A stretch of 64,000 nt of DNA from positions 7,298,663 to 7,362,662 of the forward strand of contig NC_089321.1 in NCBI RefSeq assembly GCF_036669915.1. The letters run 5' to 3'. Position 1 is the stretch's first letter; every line of letters starts with the position of its first letter. Below the pieces are notes generated by a model. That model was not told the origin of the DNA. It saw only the letters and a list, made by a program, of their open reading frames with translations, and ran no database searches. This DNA comes from Pocillopora verrucosa (taxonomy: Eukaryota > Cnidaria > Anthozoa > Scleractinia > Pocilloporidae). Made by a program: the position numbers and the translations under genes. Positions 44,501 to 55,947 of this stretch are shown here, one piece after another.

Positions 44501-47500
44501 ATGCAAGTACCTGTTGGAGGTTGAACACAAAAGTTAGAAGTATTGGTAGTAAAGACTGAATTGTACCTGTGAGCCTAGAGTCTTTCTACATGCATCACTC
44601 CCCAAGACCACATGGCCAGATTGTTCTGCAGTATTTCTACACTAAATTCAAATGAAATTCCAAAGAACTGCCCAGGACCAACCTTCTTATAGAGTTCTTG
44701 ACAGATGTGTTCCTGTTTCTTTCTAGTTTTGGCTTTCTCTGTGGCTTCCTCATAAGCTGTCCATGCATCAATAAATGTTACCTTAACTTTTATGAGTAAA
44801 TCTTGTCTATCATGCACCCAGGAACGAAGTGTGCTGGAAAACTGCTCTTGGTAAAATTTGTGTGCAACAAACCATTCTTCATGTTCAACCTAAAACATAA
44901 TGTAACTTAAAAATTGACCTATTTCAGAATTGTGACTGAGTATCAAAAACATGTATTGAATTTATCATCAATGCCAAAATTTGATGGAAATGTTGTCATC
45001 TAGTAAAAAAAGAAAACCTCTTAGTACCAGCTGTGAGCGAGTCTTGTGTGAGATTTCCCTAAGCATCCTGTCAATATAGAGCATTCTTCTGTTTGGCAAC
45101 TCAGGTGGGTACTGTTCCATTAGATGGACAAAGTGCAAATGATCATGCTTTGACCATCCTCCAGTGCTAGATCTAAAAGAAAAATAATTACACTGTCCTT
45201 AAATATCAATGCATCTCTTAATTCATATCTTTTTAATAATAACTAATAACTACATGTAGGTCCAGGGATTCCTGACTAAGGTCAATTGACATGTTTTTGC
45301 AGGTACCTCTCTCCATGCAGGAGTATTGTAAATATGTTATCAGAGAGCTGTCATGAAACCTAGTGAATACTGATGAGTGACCTACAAAGGCCTTACCAGT
45401 GCACCCAAGAGGAGAAACAGTACTCCTTGTCTCTCTATCAAAATGGGACAAGCTTTGTGAATTTGTTGAGACACTACCTCTTATAGACCAATATTAAAGT
45501 TCTGAATGGAATCATTTTGTTGACCGGTGATCCAGGAAACTAAGAAAAGGTAATCTCCAGGACAAAACGAGCTATTGAATATCATATACAAAATACTTGA
45601 AGAATTGCTGTGTTGTGTTCTTTAAGAATTATAAGCTAATCTAGCTCTGAATCACAGCAGGAGGGCAGTTTAAAGGTCTGACAGAAGATCCAGGAAAAGA
45701 AAAGGTGGCCCTTAGGTGAAGTAGCATTTCTGGTAAAAGTAATTTTACATGTAAATGCTAGTTAATATGAAACAAATTCAGGGACCAACTCTACAATCAA
45801 GACACTGGTCAGAATCAAGAAGATTTCCAAATAAGACTTTCATTCCACAAGTGATAAGGAGGGAGGAGGTGTGTGAAAATTGCCCTTAATTCAAGGATTT
45901 ATGATACTTACTGTTTGACATTTTGATATTTCAGATTTAAGTACTCCAACTGAGCTTCATATTTCTTATCCAGAAGAAGGAACTCTTCCAAAACAGTATC
46001 CTTTAACTGTTCATCAGGACAGTCCAAATAAAATGCCTCATCAGGGATGCCTGTCTCTATACCAACATCAGACACCACTCCCAATCCTGTAATTTCATGC
46101 AATGATAAACTCTCCAGTTCTTGTTCAAGCTGTTCTTGTTCCATTTGAAGTTTGTCTATCACTATGCGCTGCTGCATTTTGACTGATTCCACAATGTTGA
46201 GCACATCTGCATGTTCTTTGTCAGCAACTCCTAGAAAGATTATCAAAAGCAGTATTAGAGATTAGGGTATCTGGGCAAGCTCAGCTTATTAAGTGTTTCT
46301 TTGCCACATGTTGGCAGCATCATCCTTCCTGAAAGAAATTATTACTCAGGGTTTAGCCATACCAATTTTAAAAGGCCAAACCTTGCATCTGCCAAATAAA
46401 TTAATTAATTCACAATTTCCTACTGAGTGCCTATTTCATGTTGACCTTGAAGAGAGAACAAAATTTACATAGTAAACCTGAAAGATAAATGAAACACTGA
46501 GCACAACTTCCAGGATTTTATTGATAATTCTCCTATCTCGCTGCTACAGATTTCCTTGTAAATTAGTTACCAGTATTTGGTGTTAGATCAAGATAAAAAC
46601 TACTACCTGATAAGTTTGAATATCCTCATTACCTGTTTACTGGATAATGTCAGGATATTACTGGGAGTTAAAGGGTTAAAACATGACCATGTCAATAGAA
46701 CTTGCAAATTCTAAAAAATTGATTAAATAATTAAGAAATTAAAGGTTCTGACTGACCCATCACAATTCTGTCTCTGTTCTCTCCAAGCCAGAACTGCAAG
46801 TCTTCTCTTAAATCCCATAATGGTTGAATAGTGCTTTTCTTAAACTCAGTGCTGTCTTCACTAAGCACTTCCTCATAGATTTCCAGATCTTGAAAGAACT
46901 CCTTAATTGAGCTGTAATCAAGAGGACTTCCAGGTCTCAATGCATCAATTTCACTTTGTAGTTTTCGCTGTAAACTATGAAGTCTTATTTTTTCTTTTGA
47001 CCAACAGGCTTTGTGCTGCTGAATAAGATTCTGTTCCTTTTTCTCTTTGTTAACTCTGGTTATCTTTTCTACTTTTTGAAAGGTTTTGTTTCCAGCAGCT
47101 TTCCTGAGCTGAGCGATGGCTTGAAGTTTGTCATAATCAGCTGGTCTATACTGATTACTACCATGTCCTTCTATAAAGCGGTTAACAAGTGAACTATCTG
47201 CAAAATGAGTAAAAATACCTGACTTCATATTTGAATACTTAGAAGAAAATTATCTTATCTCAGAACTTCAAGACTCGGCTTGTTACTTATACAACATAAC
47301 ACATTTTAAGGTTCTTTGCATCTTAACATGAGACCTGTGCCATTTCGAAAACACTAAAAAAATTAACATTTTACAATTGTCAAATAAGTCAGTCAGTTAG
47401 TAAGCTTAAGTAGGTAAGTAAATAAAAATATTTATCGGGGGCTCATAATTGTATACAAAACACTAATAAAACAGTGACCTTCACACAAATAAATGTATTA

Positions 47501-47712
47501 AAATCAAAGTATACATTACAAAAGACTTAAAATATCCTCCAAACAATAAAATCATAAAAAACAATGTAAATATGCAGAGTGAAATAATTTCATTTAAAAG
47601 CTGCTGCTGATCTTTGGAAATCATTTAACAATTTTGTTATTTGATCCCTACCTGCGGCCCCGATGGCAGTTCTGTGGAAGTTCACAAACTTCCTAAGATC
47701 CCGTCCACTCAT
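41593..47712 (-). CDS. CCDC148: Coiled-coil domain-containing protein 148, complete
   Basis: Eleven exons on the minus strand: 47712-47652, 47197-46757, 46230-45912, 45172-45028, 44889-44683, 44510-44370, 43596-43478, 43035-42918, 42614-42564, 41999-41910 and 41742-41593. The 1842 nt give 613 residues (human 591). Recognised by the N-terminal YRPADYDKLQA...KEQNLIQQHKACW block, by WSKHDHLHF...YPPELPNRRMLYIDRM, by the long charged coiled coil with REQKLEALKLQ and RKRLAELQEKMVEQA, and by the C-terminal LREAGIHHTDYARRIM...PPQEPRKD ending STVFKYG. Its function is poorly known. The family is found in ciliated animals. The intron after exon 8 starts GC (CAG/GCATGT) while all others start GT. At exon 4 two in-frame AG acceptors 6 bp apart are possible. 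It shares a 170-bp head-to-head spacer with INO80C. Confidence 0.93.
46510..46680. mobile_element. Relative of the piggyBac-type MITE in CCDC148 intron 2
   Basis: The right end reads GGGAGTTAAAGGGTTAA, the same terminus as the element at 29162-29365 including the TTAA. Upstream, AATTCTCCTATC resembles its interior. The left end is not clear. Confidence 0.5.
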
Positions 47713-47882
47713 TAAGTAAAAGTCAGGGACCTACATGATTACATTTCTTGAAAAATCGCTCAGTGACAACCGTCTCTACTGTCAACAACATTTTTACCCG
47801 GGCGCCATTTTGAAACTTCAAATAGACCTCGTTTTCATTCTAACAAAGTACCAACTTTCGTCTCGTTCTCATGCTATCCAAG
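47713..47882. promoter_or_regulatory. Bidirectional promoter region CCDC148 / INO80C
   Basis: Only 170 bp separate the two start codons, which point away from each other. The spacer is locally GC-richer and holds GGGCGCCATTTTG (a CCATTTT YY1-like word on one strand). AAGATGGCG, another YY1-like word, overlaps the INO80C start. The motifs are suggestive only. The shared-promoter call rests on the spacing. Confidence 0.6.
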
Positions 47883-50195
47883 ATGGCGTCAAGTAGGCCT
47901 TCGAGCAGAAGTAAAAAACCGAAGCGTCCATCTAGCCCTGCCGTGGCCTCCGCTCCTCCAAGCAAGCGAAAAAGACCTTTAACTGTAAGTTAATCTATTT
48001 GTAAAACATTTAAATTCAGTTTTGTAATGTTTTCTTTTGCTTTAGCCCTGTGTAGCTGACGAGTTAGATTCAACATCAAGTAGTCCGTCATCATATAGTG
48101 CTGTCAGCGAGGCCAGTACTCAGCCAAACGGCCACTTTGTGTTCAAAGATTCTAATTTCGAAGTAAGTTTGGTAACTATACTATAAATTTTTTTGTAGTA
48201 AAAATAAGCGGTAATTTGTGTCTTCTCAAAGATGTATATGATTAAAACATATGATAAATTTTGTTCATACTTCAGCATTCTGGTGTCAATGCAGGCAAGA
48301 AAAGGATATGGAAAAATTTAAAACAAATAATGACGTTAGAAAGGGGACTGCCATGGAAACAAGATGATCCAACATGTAAGTAGCCCAGCTTATGGTTATC
48401 ATTTATTTTATCTCTCAGTCAGTTTATGCGCCATGATTGGTCAACTTAGCCAGCCGTATTTCACAATTTGGCCCACAAATTTTTTTATTTTTTTAATTGA
48501 AATCTTTCCTCCTCTTCCATTTGAACTCAAAGATACAATAAATATTTTACTAACCTTATTTTCTTGGTCCATACCGTACGTTACAGAACTTTTCAGTCCA
48601 AACTATTTTACCTTAGGACCAGCAACAAATGATCTTCTAAGGAAAATAGGTATTAAAAATAAGTACATGTGCACCTTTTGGGAAGCTGAATTAGAGAACC
48701 TAACTCACCTGTTTTGATTTTGTACCATTTGGCAAAAGTTTAAGTAATGGTTGATAAATGACAAACACTTTGCAACACTACAGGATACAGACCTTATCAG
48801 AACTTATCCTTCATAATTGGTTTGAGACCTAATGCTTTCAAAAACAAAAAAATCCATCTCTATTTTTAGTTGAGAGATATTTGATCCAAATTTGTTGAAT
48901 AGGAGATTGAGTCCCCAGTTCAGTGTTTTCTCTTCCTTTATAACCTCATTTTCACTGTCTCACAAATTGTCTCTTGAGCCTCTTTCCTCTGGCATTTTAT
49001 GTTAAAACAGCCTACAGTAGGTTAAAGCGAAAAGCCATGTAGTTGTATCCTCTTAATTTTTTTTTTCTCTTAAGTGATGTCCATATAGTATTGTCTGTAA
49101 TTTAAATGTATCACAAAATAATAGTAATTATAATAATAATAATGAAAAAAGGAAGTTACAAATTCTCAGTTTTTTTACCTGGATTTATGGTCCCTCACAC
49201 ATTGTGTTGAAGGGCTCTAACTCTAAGCAGAAAAAAACTTGGTCCATAAGTTACAGTGCAGACCTCAAACTCAGTTAGTAAATGGTATCTCTTGAGCCCT
49301 AAGGTACACCAAGGGTTAAGCTGGATAGAATGTTAGGCATGACTTGGTTTTTCAGTAGTAATCTCATTTTGTATCTCTAGACAGCAGCATAGATGCCCCA
49401 CCTTCATTCAAACCAGCCAAAAAATATGCTGACCTCTCTGGCTTACCAGTAAGTGGTATTTGAATGACATTCCCATTTTTAAGTATTTATTTGTAAATAG
49501 TCTTGATAGTTCACTGGCTCCTTGTCATCGTGTCTGAACAAGTCAGATGCAAGAGATGATGAAGTGTCAGATTTTATTGACTTGAGTGAAAAGGAATCAG
49601 TGTAAAATTGTTTTTTGGCAGAGAAATACAATGTAGTTTTACACTGACAGAGTCTGATTGTGTGTTCTGTTTATGTTTTTCGTCATTTATGAAATGTAGG
49701 TTTAATTTAGCTAATCCAGCCTCTGACCTTGTGTTATGATCTGTTTTAGTTTTTTTCTTCTGGATTGTTATTTTTTGTGTAAATTAGGAGCAAACTTTTT
49801 GGCAGATCAAGGTGACTGACTGTCCTGCAGGGAACTAGTTTTTGTTAACTATCCTCTTTAAGCACTAGAGCATTAACAAGGAGAAGAAACAATTATTTCA
49901 ACTTAAACAGTTTTGCAGGTAGTTGTACAGAGTTGTACTTTTTCACGTGTGTACATTATGTGTGGGGATTGTGACCAGTCTGCAAAGATCAGAGCTACAA
50001 AAATGTTAGGCTGCAGGGCATTTAAGATTTTTGTCAAGGATAAAAAAATCAAATTCTTGTCCTTTTCAGGCTAAATACAAAGACCCGAGAACTGGAATAC
50101 AATACAACAACTCCATGGAATTTGGTTCAATTCGTAGTTTGCCTATGGATATTGTCAGCGGGTATCTGACCTTGCGGAAAGCGGCACCTACATGA
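47883..50195 (+). CDS. INO80C: INO80 complex subunit C, complete
   Basis: Subunit of the nuclear INO80 chromatin remodeller, the Ies6 counterpart, with a YL1 C-terminal domain. Exons: 47883-47984, 48046-48162, 48276-48375, 49381-49448 and 50070-50195. The 513 nt give 170 residues (human 192). The N-terminus is basic and serine-rich. The conserved part reads FVFKDSNFEHSG, GKKRIWKNLKQIM, GLPWKQDDP, SIDAPPSFKPAKKYADLSGL, then the YL1_C segment YKDPRTGIQYNN...SIRSLPMDIVSGYLTLRKA. All introns are GT-AG and phases close exactly. The ATG lies in AAGATGGCG. Intron 3 holds a LINE remnant. AATAAA follows at 50252. Confidence 0.95.
48440..48900 (+). mobile_element. LINE reverse-transcriptase C-terminal remnant in INO80C intron 3
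   Basis: The frame reads NDLLRKIGIKNKYMCTFWEAE, then ENLTHLF, stop, and FCTIWQKF. This is the pattern of the zinc-binding tail (zf-RVT: C-x2-C..H..C) of LINE ORF2 proteins, with one cysteine changed to W and a stop. No intact ORF. Boundaries are approximate. Confidence 0.6.
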
Positions 50196-50251
50196 ATTAA
50201 GTTAATTGTATATGGAATTTTGGATGTTAATTTAATCATGTAAATAGTTGA

Positions 50252-50257
50252 AATAAA
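50252..50257 (+). terminator. AATAAA poly(A) signal, INO80C
   Basis: Lies 57 bp after the INO80C stop and about 210 bp before the next gene's start. Confidence 0.55.
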
Positions 50258-50469
50258 AAAAGAACTCAAGTTATTTCTGTGAAATAGTGTGTCTTTCCTT
50301 GAGTTGGTTTTTGATTTTGATGCATAAAAAACAAAGTGCTTAGTTTCAAGAAATTTTATTCAGCTTTCTTTCAAGCCCCATTTCCCTTCACCCTTTCGTC
50401 ATCCCTCTTCAAGGATGCAATGATGTCACATCACCTGTCACGCAATCCCGCGATAAACCTGGTAACAAC

Positions 50470-53400
50470 ATGGCAGGCGATGAGCACCGTGTAAACAAAG
50501 GCAAATTTTACCTGCGAGGTGAAGGTATGAACGATAAGTCGAGGGAACTTTACGAAAGAAACGCTTTGGGGAACATTGTCTCGCACCTATTTCCGGGGTA
50601 TGGAGAGTTCTATGCGGTTCCGTGGACAGCAAAGAAAGAGATTTTCGAACTTTTGTCAGTGTTCGTCAAAAATGGTTGTGATACTTTCGAATACGTTGGA
50701 AGTTTACGTAAGAATGGGGGAATCTTGGCGGAAGAGACGAGTGACTTATTGCATGTTTTGAAGCCTCATATGCACAGTAGCTCAAAGAAAGAAGTAAACA
50801 GATATTTAACTGCGCTAAAGCAACCATTTTCGCGCCGTGTGAGTGAACTTTTTATTAATGACTTTGTTGGCCGTCCAGAGGGAAAGATTTTTGGCTGGAT
50901 CGATTTAGGGACAACGCAGATTGAGTACGTGGACCCTGTTAAGCTTACTGCGAGAGTGAACAAGTCGAGAATTGATCAAGAGTGTTCGCAGCTTGCGGGG
51001 AAAACACACATATACGTAATTTGTAAGGTGGGGATAGCCATTGACTTACAGTGATTTTCCAGCTAATATTTTCTCATATGATATCTTCCGAATTATTAGC
51101 TCCATATGTTGGTGGTCTTTCCTAGGGGGCTCTGTATACTCTCCTAACCTTAAGATAAATAATGAAAAATATCCAATCCTGTGGACCTACATGTGCCCGA
51201 GGTGTTGTTACATACAGTGTTGCCCTTAATAATAGTCAGAGGGATTCAAACCACGAGCAAACTTGAGTGGACCTACATGTGCCCGAGGCAAATGGTGGGT
51301 GTTAAATTAAACTGGCTCCCAAGGGTTTTTTTTTTTTAAAGGAGAGGATGATTGCAATCGGTTCAGCAGGGTGCAGAATGTAATCTGAAATGAAATATTT
51401 CGTGAAAAGGAAAGGATATGAAGTTTGGAATCTTCATGGTAATTGTGAAGAACAGCTCCTTGAAAAACCTGGTTGGCTGACAGTTGACCAACCTTCGGCT
51501 GACAGGTTATAATTACCAATTGACAATATTCTCGGATACCTATGGGCCAACAAGTTTACTTAAAATTGTCGGCCAACAAGTTTTTCAAGGGAGTTGTTCT
51601 TCACAATTACAGCCTTCTGGATGCACCCTTTGTGTTTTTTAATCATTTTGTACATGCATTTATTAAGAACACCCTCATGATAGGAAAATTTTCCCCTTGG
51701 ACAAACAAAACAAAGCAACTCTTTCTAAATATGCTTTGTTTGGAGGTCTCTGTTCAAGATTTCCTAAAAGGCAAGATATTTTTTGGTTCTTTGTTATTAT
51801 TTAATGTTAAGAGACTACTAACACATTTTAAACAACATACAAACAAAAAATTAGACTGGTGTAAAATTTGTAAATGTATGGTTGCCTACCCTACCATTAT
51901 GTAATCAGTGTGTAACCCAAATTAACATAAATACTACCATAACCGTTCTTCATTTCAACAGAATTTTTCACTTTGTTTGTAGGTATGTGACTCTGAAAGA
52001 CTCCATTACTATCCAGCTGTAGAATACAGATCAAATTTGTGGCTTGGTAATGATAAATCATTACTAGAAAACCAAATCAGACTTTGCACCAAGTCTTTGG
52101 ATAGATGTTGTATTTCTCTGGATGTGAGAGGTCCAAGAGCATTAAGTGTCTGCCGCATCCCACTGACCTGTGGTGGGATACTTGGTATACCCATGTATGA
52201 TGTCAAACTTACCTCAACAAACTGTTTTAGGACAGATTGGGAAGGAAAAACGTTTTTTGCTCAAGGTAAACTCGTTCATTGCTTACATTCTCAAAGATGA
52301 AGGGCAGCCAAATGTAAATCAGGTTCTCATGCAGGCATTCTACGGCCCTAAATTGCGTCTACACAATTACTCATGAGACTGAGCTGTTTATCTGTTTGTG
52401 TTTGATACAATTTGGAAAAGCTGCAAATAGTGAGCAACATAATCTATAAACAGTGAAAAAGTGCCCTCTTAGCTCTTTCCTCCTGGCTAATATGATCAAT
52501 TAGCTGGGATATGTGTTCCACTTAATTGAGGATACATCTACCTTAGTTTGTATGCTGTTACAAGATGTGATGTTTCACTGAGCTGATCTTTCCTGTATGA
52601 TATACACAGTATCTTGTTTCACCATCTACAATTAGGTCTTTTGCCTCACTGACGATTTTTTTCAACTGTCCATCCTTATAGGATGTTGACTGACTGCTGT
52701 CAGATCTGGCAGAACTTCTAAAGACCTGTATGTGAGCTTAAGATTTGCTGCACTGGACACAGTGCAAGTAGATTATAACATTCTTAGGACCTTGCGGGAT
52801 ATCATAAACTGCAATACAGAAAACTTTATAGCCAGTGAACACCTGGTACTGAATACTGAGCATAAAAACCAGTGACAGCATTTGGTAATCATTTAATTTA
52901 CTTTTAAAGTCACTGGTTTTAATGAATCATTTGGTTTGTAGTGCTAATTTCTGTTTACATTTTACAGTCATACTGTGAGATTATTCTGGGAAACTTTACA
53001 TTATTGAAACAGGGAACATATAACTAAAAAACTCATACACTTTCATGTGATACTTTAGAACTTGATTTTGAGTTTGTTAACTGGTTGACATCCCAAGTAC
53101 AAGGCATGAGAACCAAACATTTCTGGCAGCCTGCACTGAGAAAGCTGTTTAGTTTTCCTGCAATAGATGATAGACAGGTGGCACTGGAGTTTTTGCTTGA
53201 AACCATGAAGAAATTTCAGGTAATCATTTATTATAATATTGTGTGTAGTATAGCTTGTAGAACAGGTGCTGGGATAGGTGGGTAAGATTGGGTCTCACTG
53301 ACTTTCAGTGTTTATTGAGCAGGCTCTTAAACTTTTAACTATGAGGTAATGTGCACTAGTCGTGGAGAAGCTAACAACAGTCAGCAATGTCTCAAAATTA

Positions 53401-54969
53401 AAGCCTGGGCTTGGGTCATCATCAGCATAGTCATTTAAAAAGTTCTTTTCTCTTGTGAATGGATTTACTCCTTGAAATGGATTGGTCAAATCAGCTGTCA
53501 GTGACGTTGTTTTTTTGTGACAGTCAATATGCTGGCTTATTATGCTGGCTTAATACTTTATCTTTTTGTGGTGAATACATAATTTGTGAGGTAAATAACT
53601 CATGCAAAAAGGTGTTTGGGTTATTTAATGTGGAGAGAACAAGGCAGCTTAAGTTGTGGACAGACTTTTTTGAACTGAATTTTGTCTTATGCATTTCTTT
53701 GCAGACAGAGGAGGAAGGTAACATCCAACTGGTTGATCTGTCCTTTGTGATTTCCAATCCCCCTCCATGTTTGATGTCCAGTCCATTTATCCTAGCCTCA
53801 TTTCTGAGAGGGGCTGGTATTATCTTGACTTCCTCTCAGGAGGCTGATGATGGTGAGAGATATGAAGAACAAGTAGTATTTCAACCAGAAAATTGCCAAG
53901 AGTATTTGGGAATTTTGGAAGCTCTTCTCACAGTGCTTGTGAAAGGTATGTCTTAGAACAGCTTCGGCCACTCATAATGTGTAGCAGTGGCAGTATTAAG
54001 TGAAGGGCTAAATTGATTAAGGTTAGCGGCCACTGACTCAGGTTTGCCAAGGTCTCCGCGCTTAAGGTAAATTCAACGGAGAAAAAACTTTGCGATTACA
54101 TTCTAACAGGCGCGGGCCCGAGTTAAAAATCGTCCTAACTTTTGAAATAGGCTACAGAACAGTAGCCCTTTGAATTATTGCTAATTTCTTTCTGGCCACA
54201 GAATTGAGGAAGATGTTTTTTTTAAAACAGTTTGAAACTGCCCTCCGCACTTTGAAGTAAAACTGATTTTAACTCTCACCTAGGTGTTGTAACAGAAGAG
54301 CAGGGAAAATGCGTTTCCCAGCTTCTTGCTACAGAAGTAGTCTCTCTACAAGAACTGGTACGTGATTTTCATCCCAAGACCTCACCAAAAATAATCAGAT
54401 ATACAGTTTACAAAGCTTTCGATAATTTACAACTTCTAATACTCTGGCGCCATCGATTCAGTCAGTGTAGCGTTGTCTAGTCAAAAGTTTTTTTTGTATT
54501 TAACGGAAGCTTTCAGTTTTCAGACTTTCAGTCTCAGGCATCTTTTTTATGTGAAAATGAGTTTTGACAATATGTATTTTTATACAGAGACAACCACCTT
54601 AAAATAATTTTACATTGCTTTGCCAAAAGGAAACCCGTTTTTATAATCTACGAAGCCGCATACGGAAAAAGGGGTGTGTATGGAAATAGTTGTAATATCA
54701 GTCAACTGAAAAAATAACTTTCTTTCAATTCTGTTTGTTTTGTGTTTTAGTTTTACACGCAGATGGGCTGCATATGCTCGCCATGGAAAAGCCTAGACCC
54801 ATGCGAAAAGCCTTTGTCGGAATTATGGAAAAATCCCTCAAGGACAAGAAATTTCCTGAAAAGCCTGGGACTTCAAGAGATTTACCAAGGAAACCAAGTG
54901 GTTGTTATCTGCCCCCAGAGCTGCCAGTTACTGAACATTTTAGCGTTATTTTTCGGAAACATCGACTAA
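50470..54969 (+). CDS. Unrecognised multi-exon protein
   Basis: I do not recognise this protein. Exon 1 (50470-51027, 186 codons) starts MAGDEHRVNKG and is soluble, with mixed helix and strand character (e.g. LGNIVSHLFPGYGEFYAVP, GKIFGWIDLGTTQIEYVD). Exon 2 starts at 51983 (CDSERLHYYPAVEYRS) and runs to somewhere between 52265 and 52370. Two frames look coding there (one ending TFFAQG at a good GTAAAC donor, the other LLKVNSFIAYILKDEG), so a join or an indel is unresolved. A likely exon, about 52704-52834, reads SKDLYVSLRFAALDT. Then 53059-53219, 53705-53945, 54284-54357 and 54751-54969 (stop) join in phase. There are no signal peptide, membrane segments or metal-site motifs. It starts 275 bp after the INO80C stop. 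Confidence 0.7.
51439..51610. mobile_element. Foldback element in intron 1 of the unrecognised gene
   Basis: GTAATTGTGAAGAACAGCTC on the left is repeated inverted on the right (GAGTTGTTCTTCACAATTAC), with arms of about 45 bp around a short centre that itself contains TTGGCTGACAGTTGACCAAC-like words. No coding capacity. Confidence 0.65.
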
Positions 54970-55901
54970 GAAATGATACCGCGCCGTGATAGGTTACAGT
55001 CTCTCTTTCCACATGTACTCGCTCAGTACTGAAGCATTTTACCGTTCACTGATTCCGATCGTCATTAAACTATGATTTCTGCTTCGCCCTGCGCTTGCAA
55101 GAAATCTGTTGCATATATTTCTTCTGAGAAAAACTTTCTCACTTGCCAAGAGTTAGGTTCCGATCGCTCAATATTTATTATATTAGTTGCACTAATCTGT
55201 TTTTAAGTCTGTGTTTTTTATTTAATTATGATTTATACACGGTAAAAAAATTTATGTGGATATTCCGTCTCCATGGTGAACATAACATGCCTTTTATCTT
55301 GGCTTCAAAAAAATTTCATAACATTTCCGAGGCCTTGGAGAAAGTGTCTAAGAATTTATATTCTCTGCCCATCTTTATATATATTTCAGTGGAGAGGGAG
55401 TTTGTTTGCAGATCAAGGCTGATTAACTTTTTGCTTTTTCGAGAAAAGTCTTCTATTCGACACCAATCACTTGTGAAACAGAATGTCGTGTCTTAGTTCC
55501 CAGAATACGTCCAATATAATCTGATTTTTTTTGTTTTCGTATTTTTGTGCGTCAAAATATTACGTGCGACGAAAATATCTTCAATTTTCAATTTCAATTC
55601 CGAGCAATTTGAATATTTACTTTAATATGACCTGATATAATGTCAAGATAAACATGACAGTGTTGATAATGGACTAGAAATGTCGTGTTATTTTATTGTT
55701 GACGTTCTGTGTTTCTTGGCAAACCAGGCCTGTATCGAGGCAGATGTATTTTTATAATAAAAAATAACAGTCAGACGCGAGCTCATTATTATTTATGCCA
55801 TTCATTTAAACGCTGGATCAATTTTATGCCCGACTAAATTTTGCGTCCGGTGTTGTTGCTCGGTACCGCATTCAGGGAGGAAAAAAAACGGTAAAAGAAA
55901 A
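54970..55901. other. Intergenic region upstream of the TRAF gene
   Basis: 3' UTR of the preceding gene and AT-rich sequence. No gene is recognised. AATAAAAAATAAC at about 55757 may be a poly(A) signal. Confidence 0.45.
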
Positions 55902-55934
55902 ATGAAACTTTTACAGCTTGGAAATAAGATGTAA
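55902..55934 (+). promoter_or_regulatory. Short upstream ORF before TRAF
   Basis: A ten-codon ATG...TAA frame ends 13 bp before the TRAF start codon. If it is in the mRNA it could reduce translation. Whether the transcript starts upstream of it is not known. Confidence 0.3.
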
Positions 55935-55947
55935 CTGTGTTTTAAAC

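Noticed and set aside
51542-51904. Plus-strand 120-codon frame in intron 1 of the unrecognised gene
   Set aside because: It begins inside the foldback element and shows no firm similarity. It may be LINE debris but cannot be supported.
50470-54969. Assigning the unknown gene to a meiotic or topoisomerase VI B-like family
   Set aside because: I considered it because of the general size and fold-like pattern, but I see no motif that supports it.
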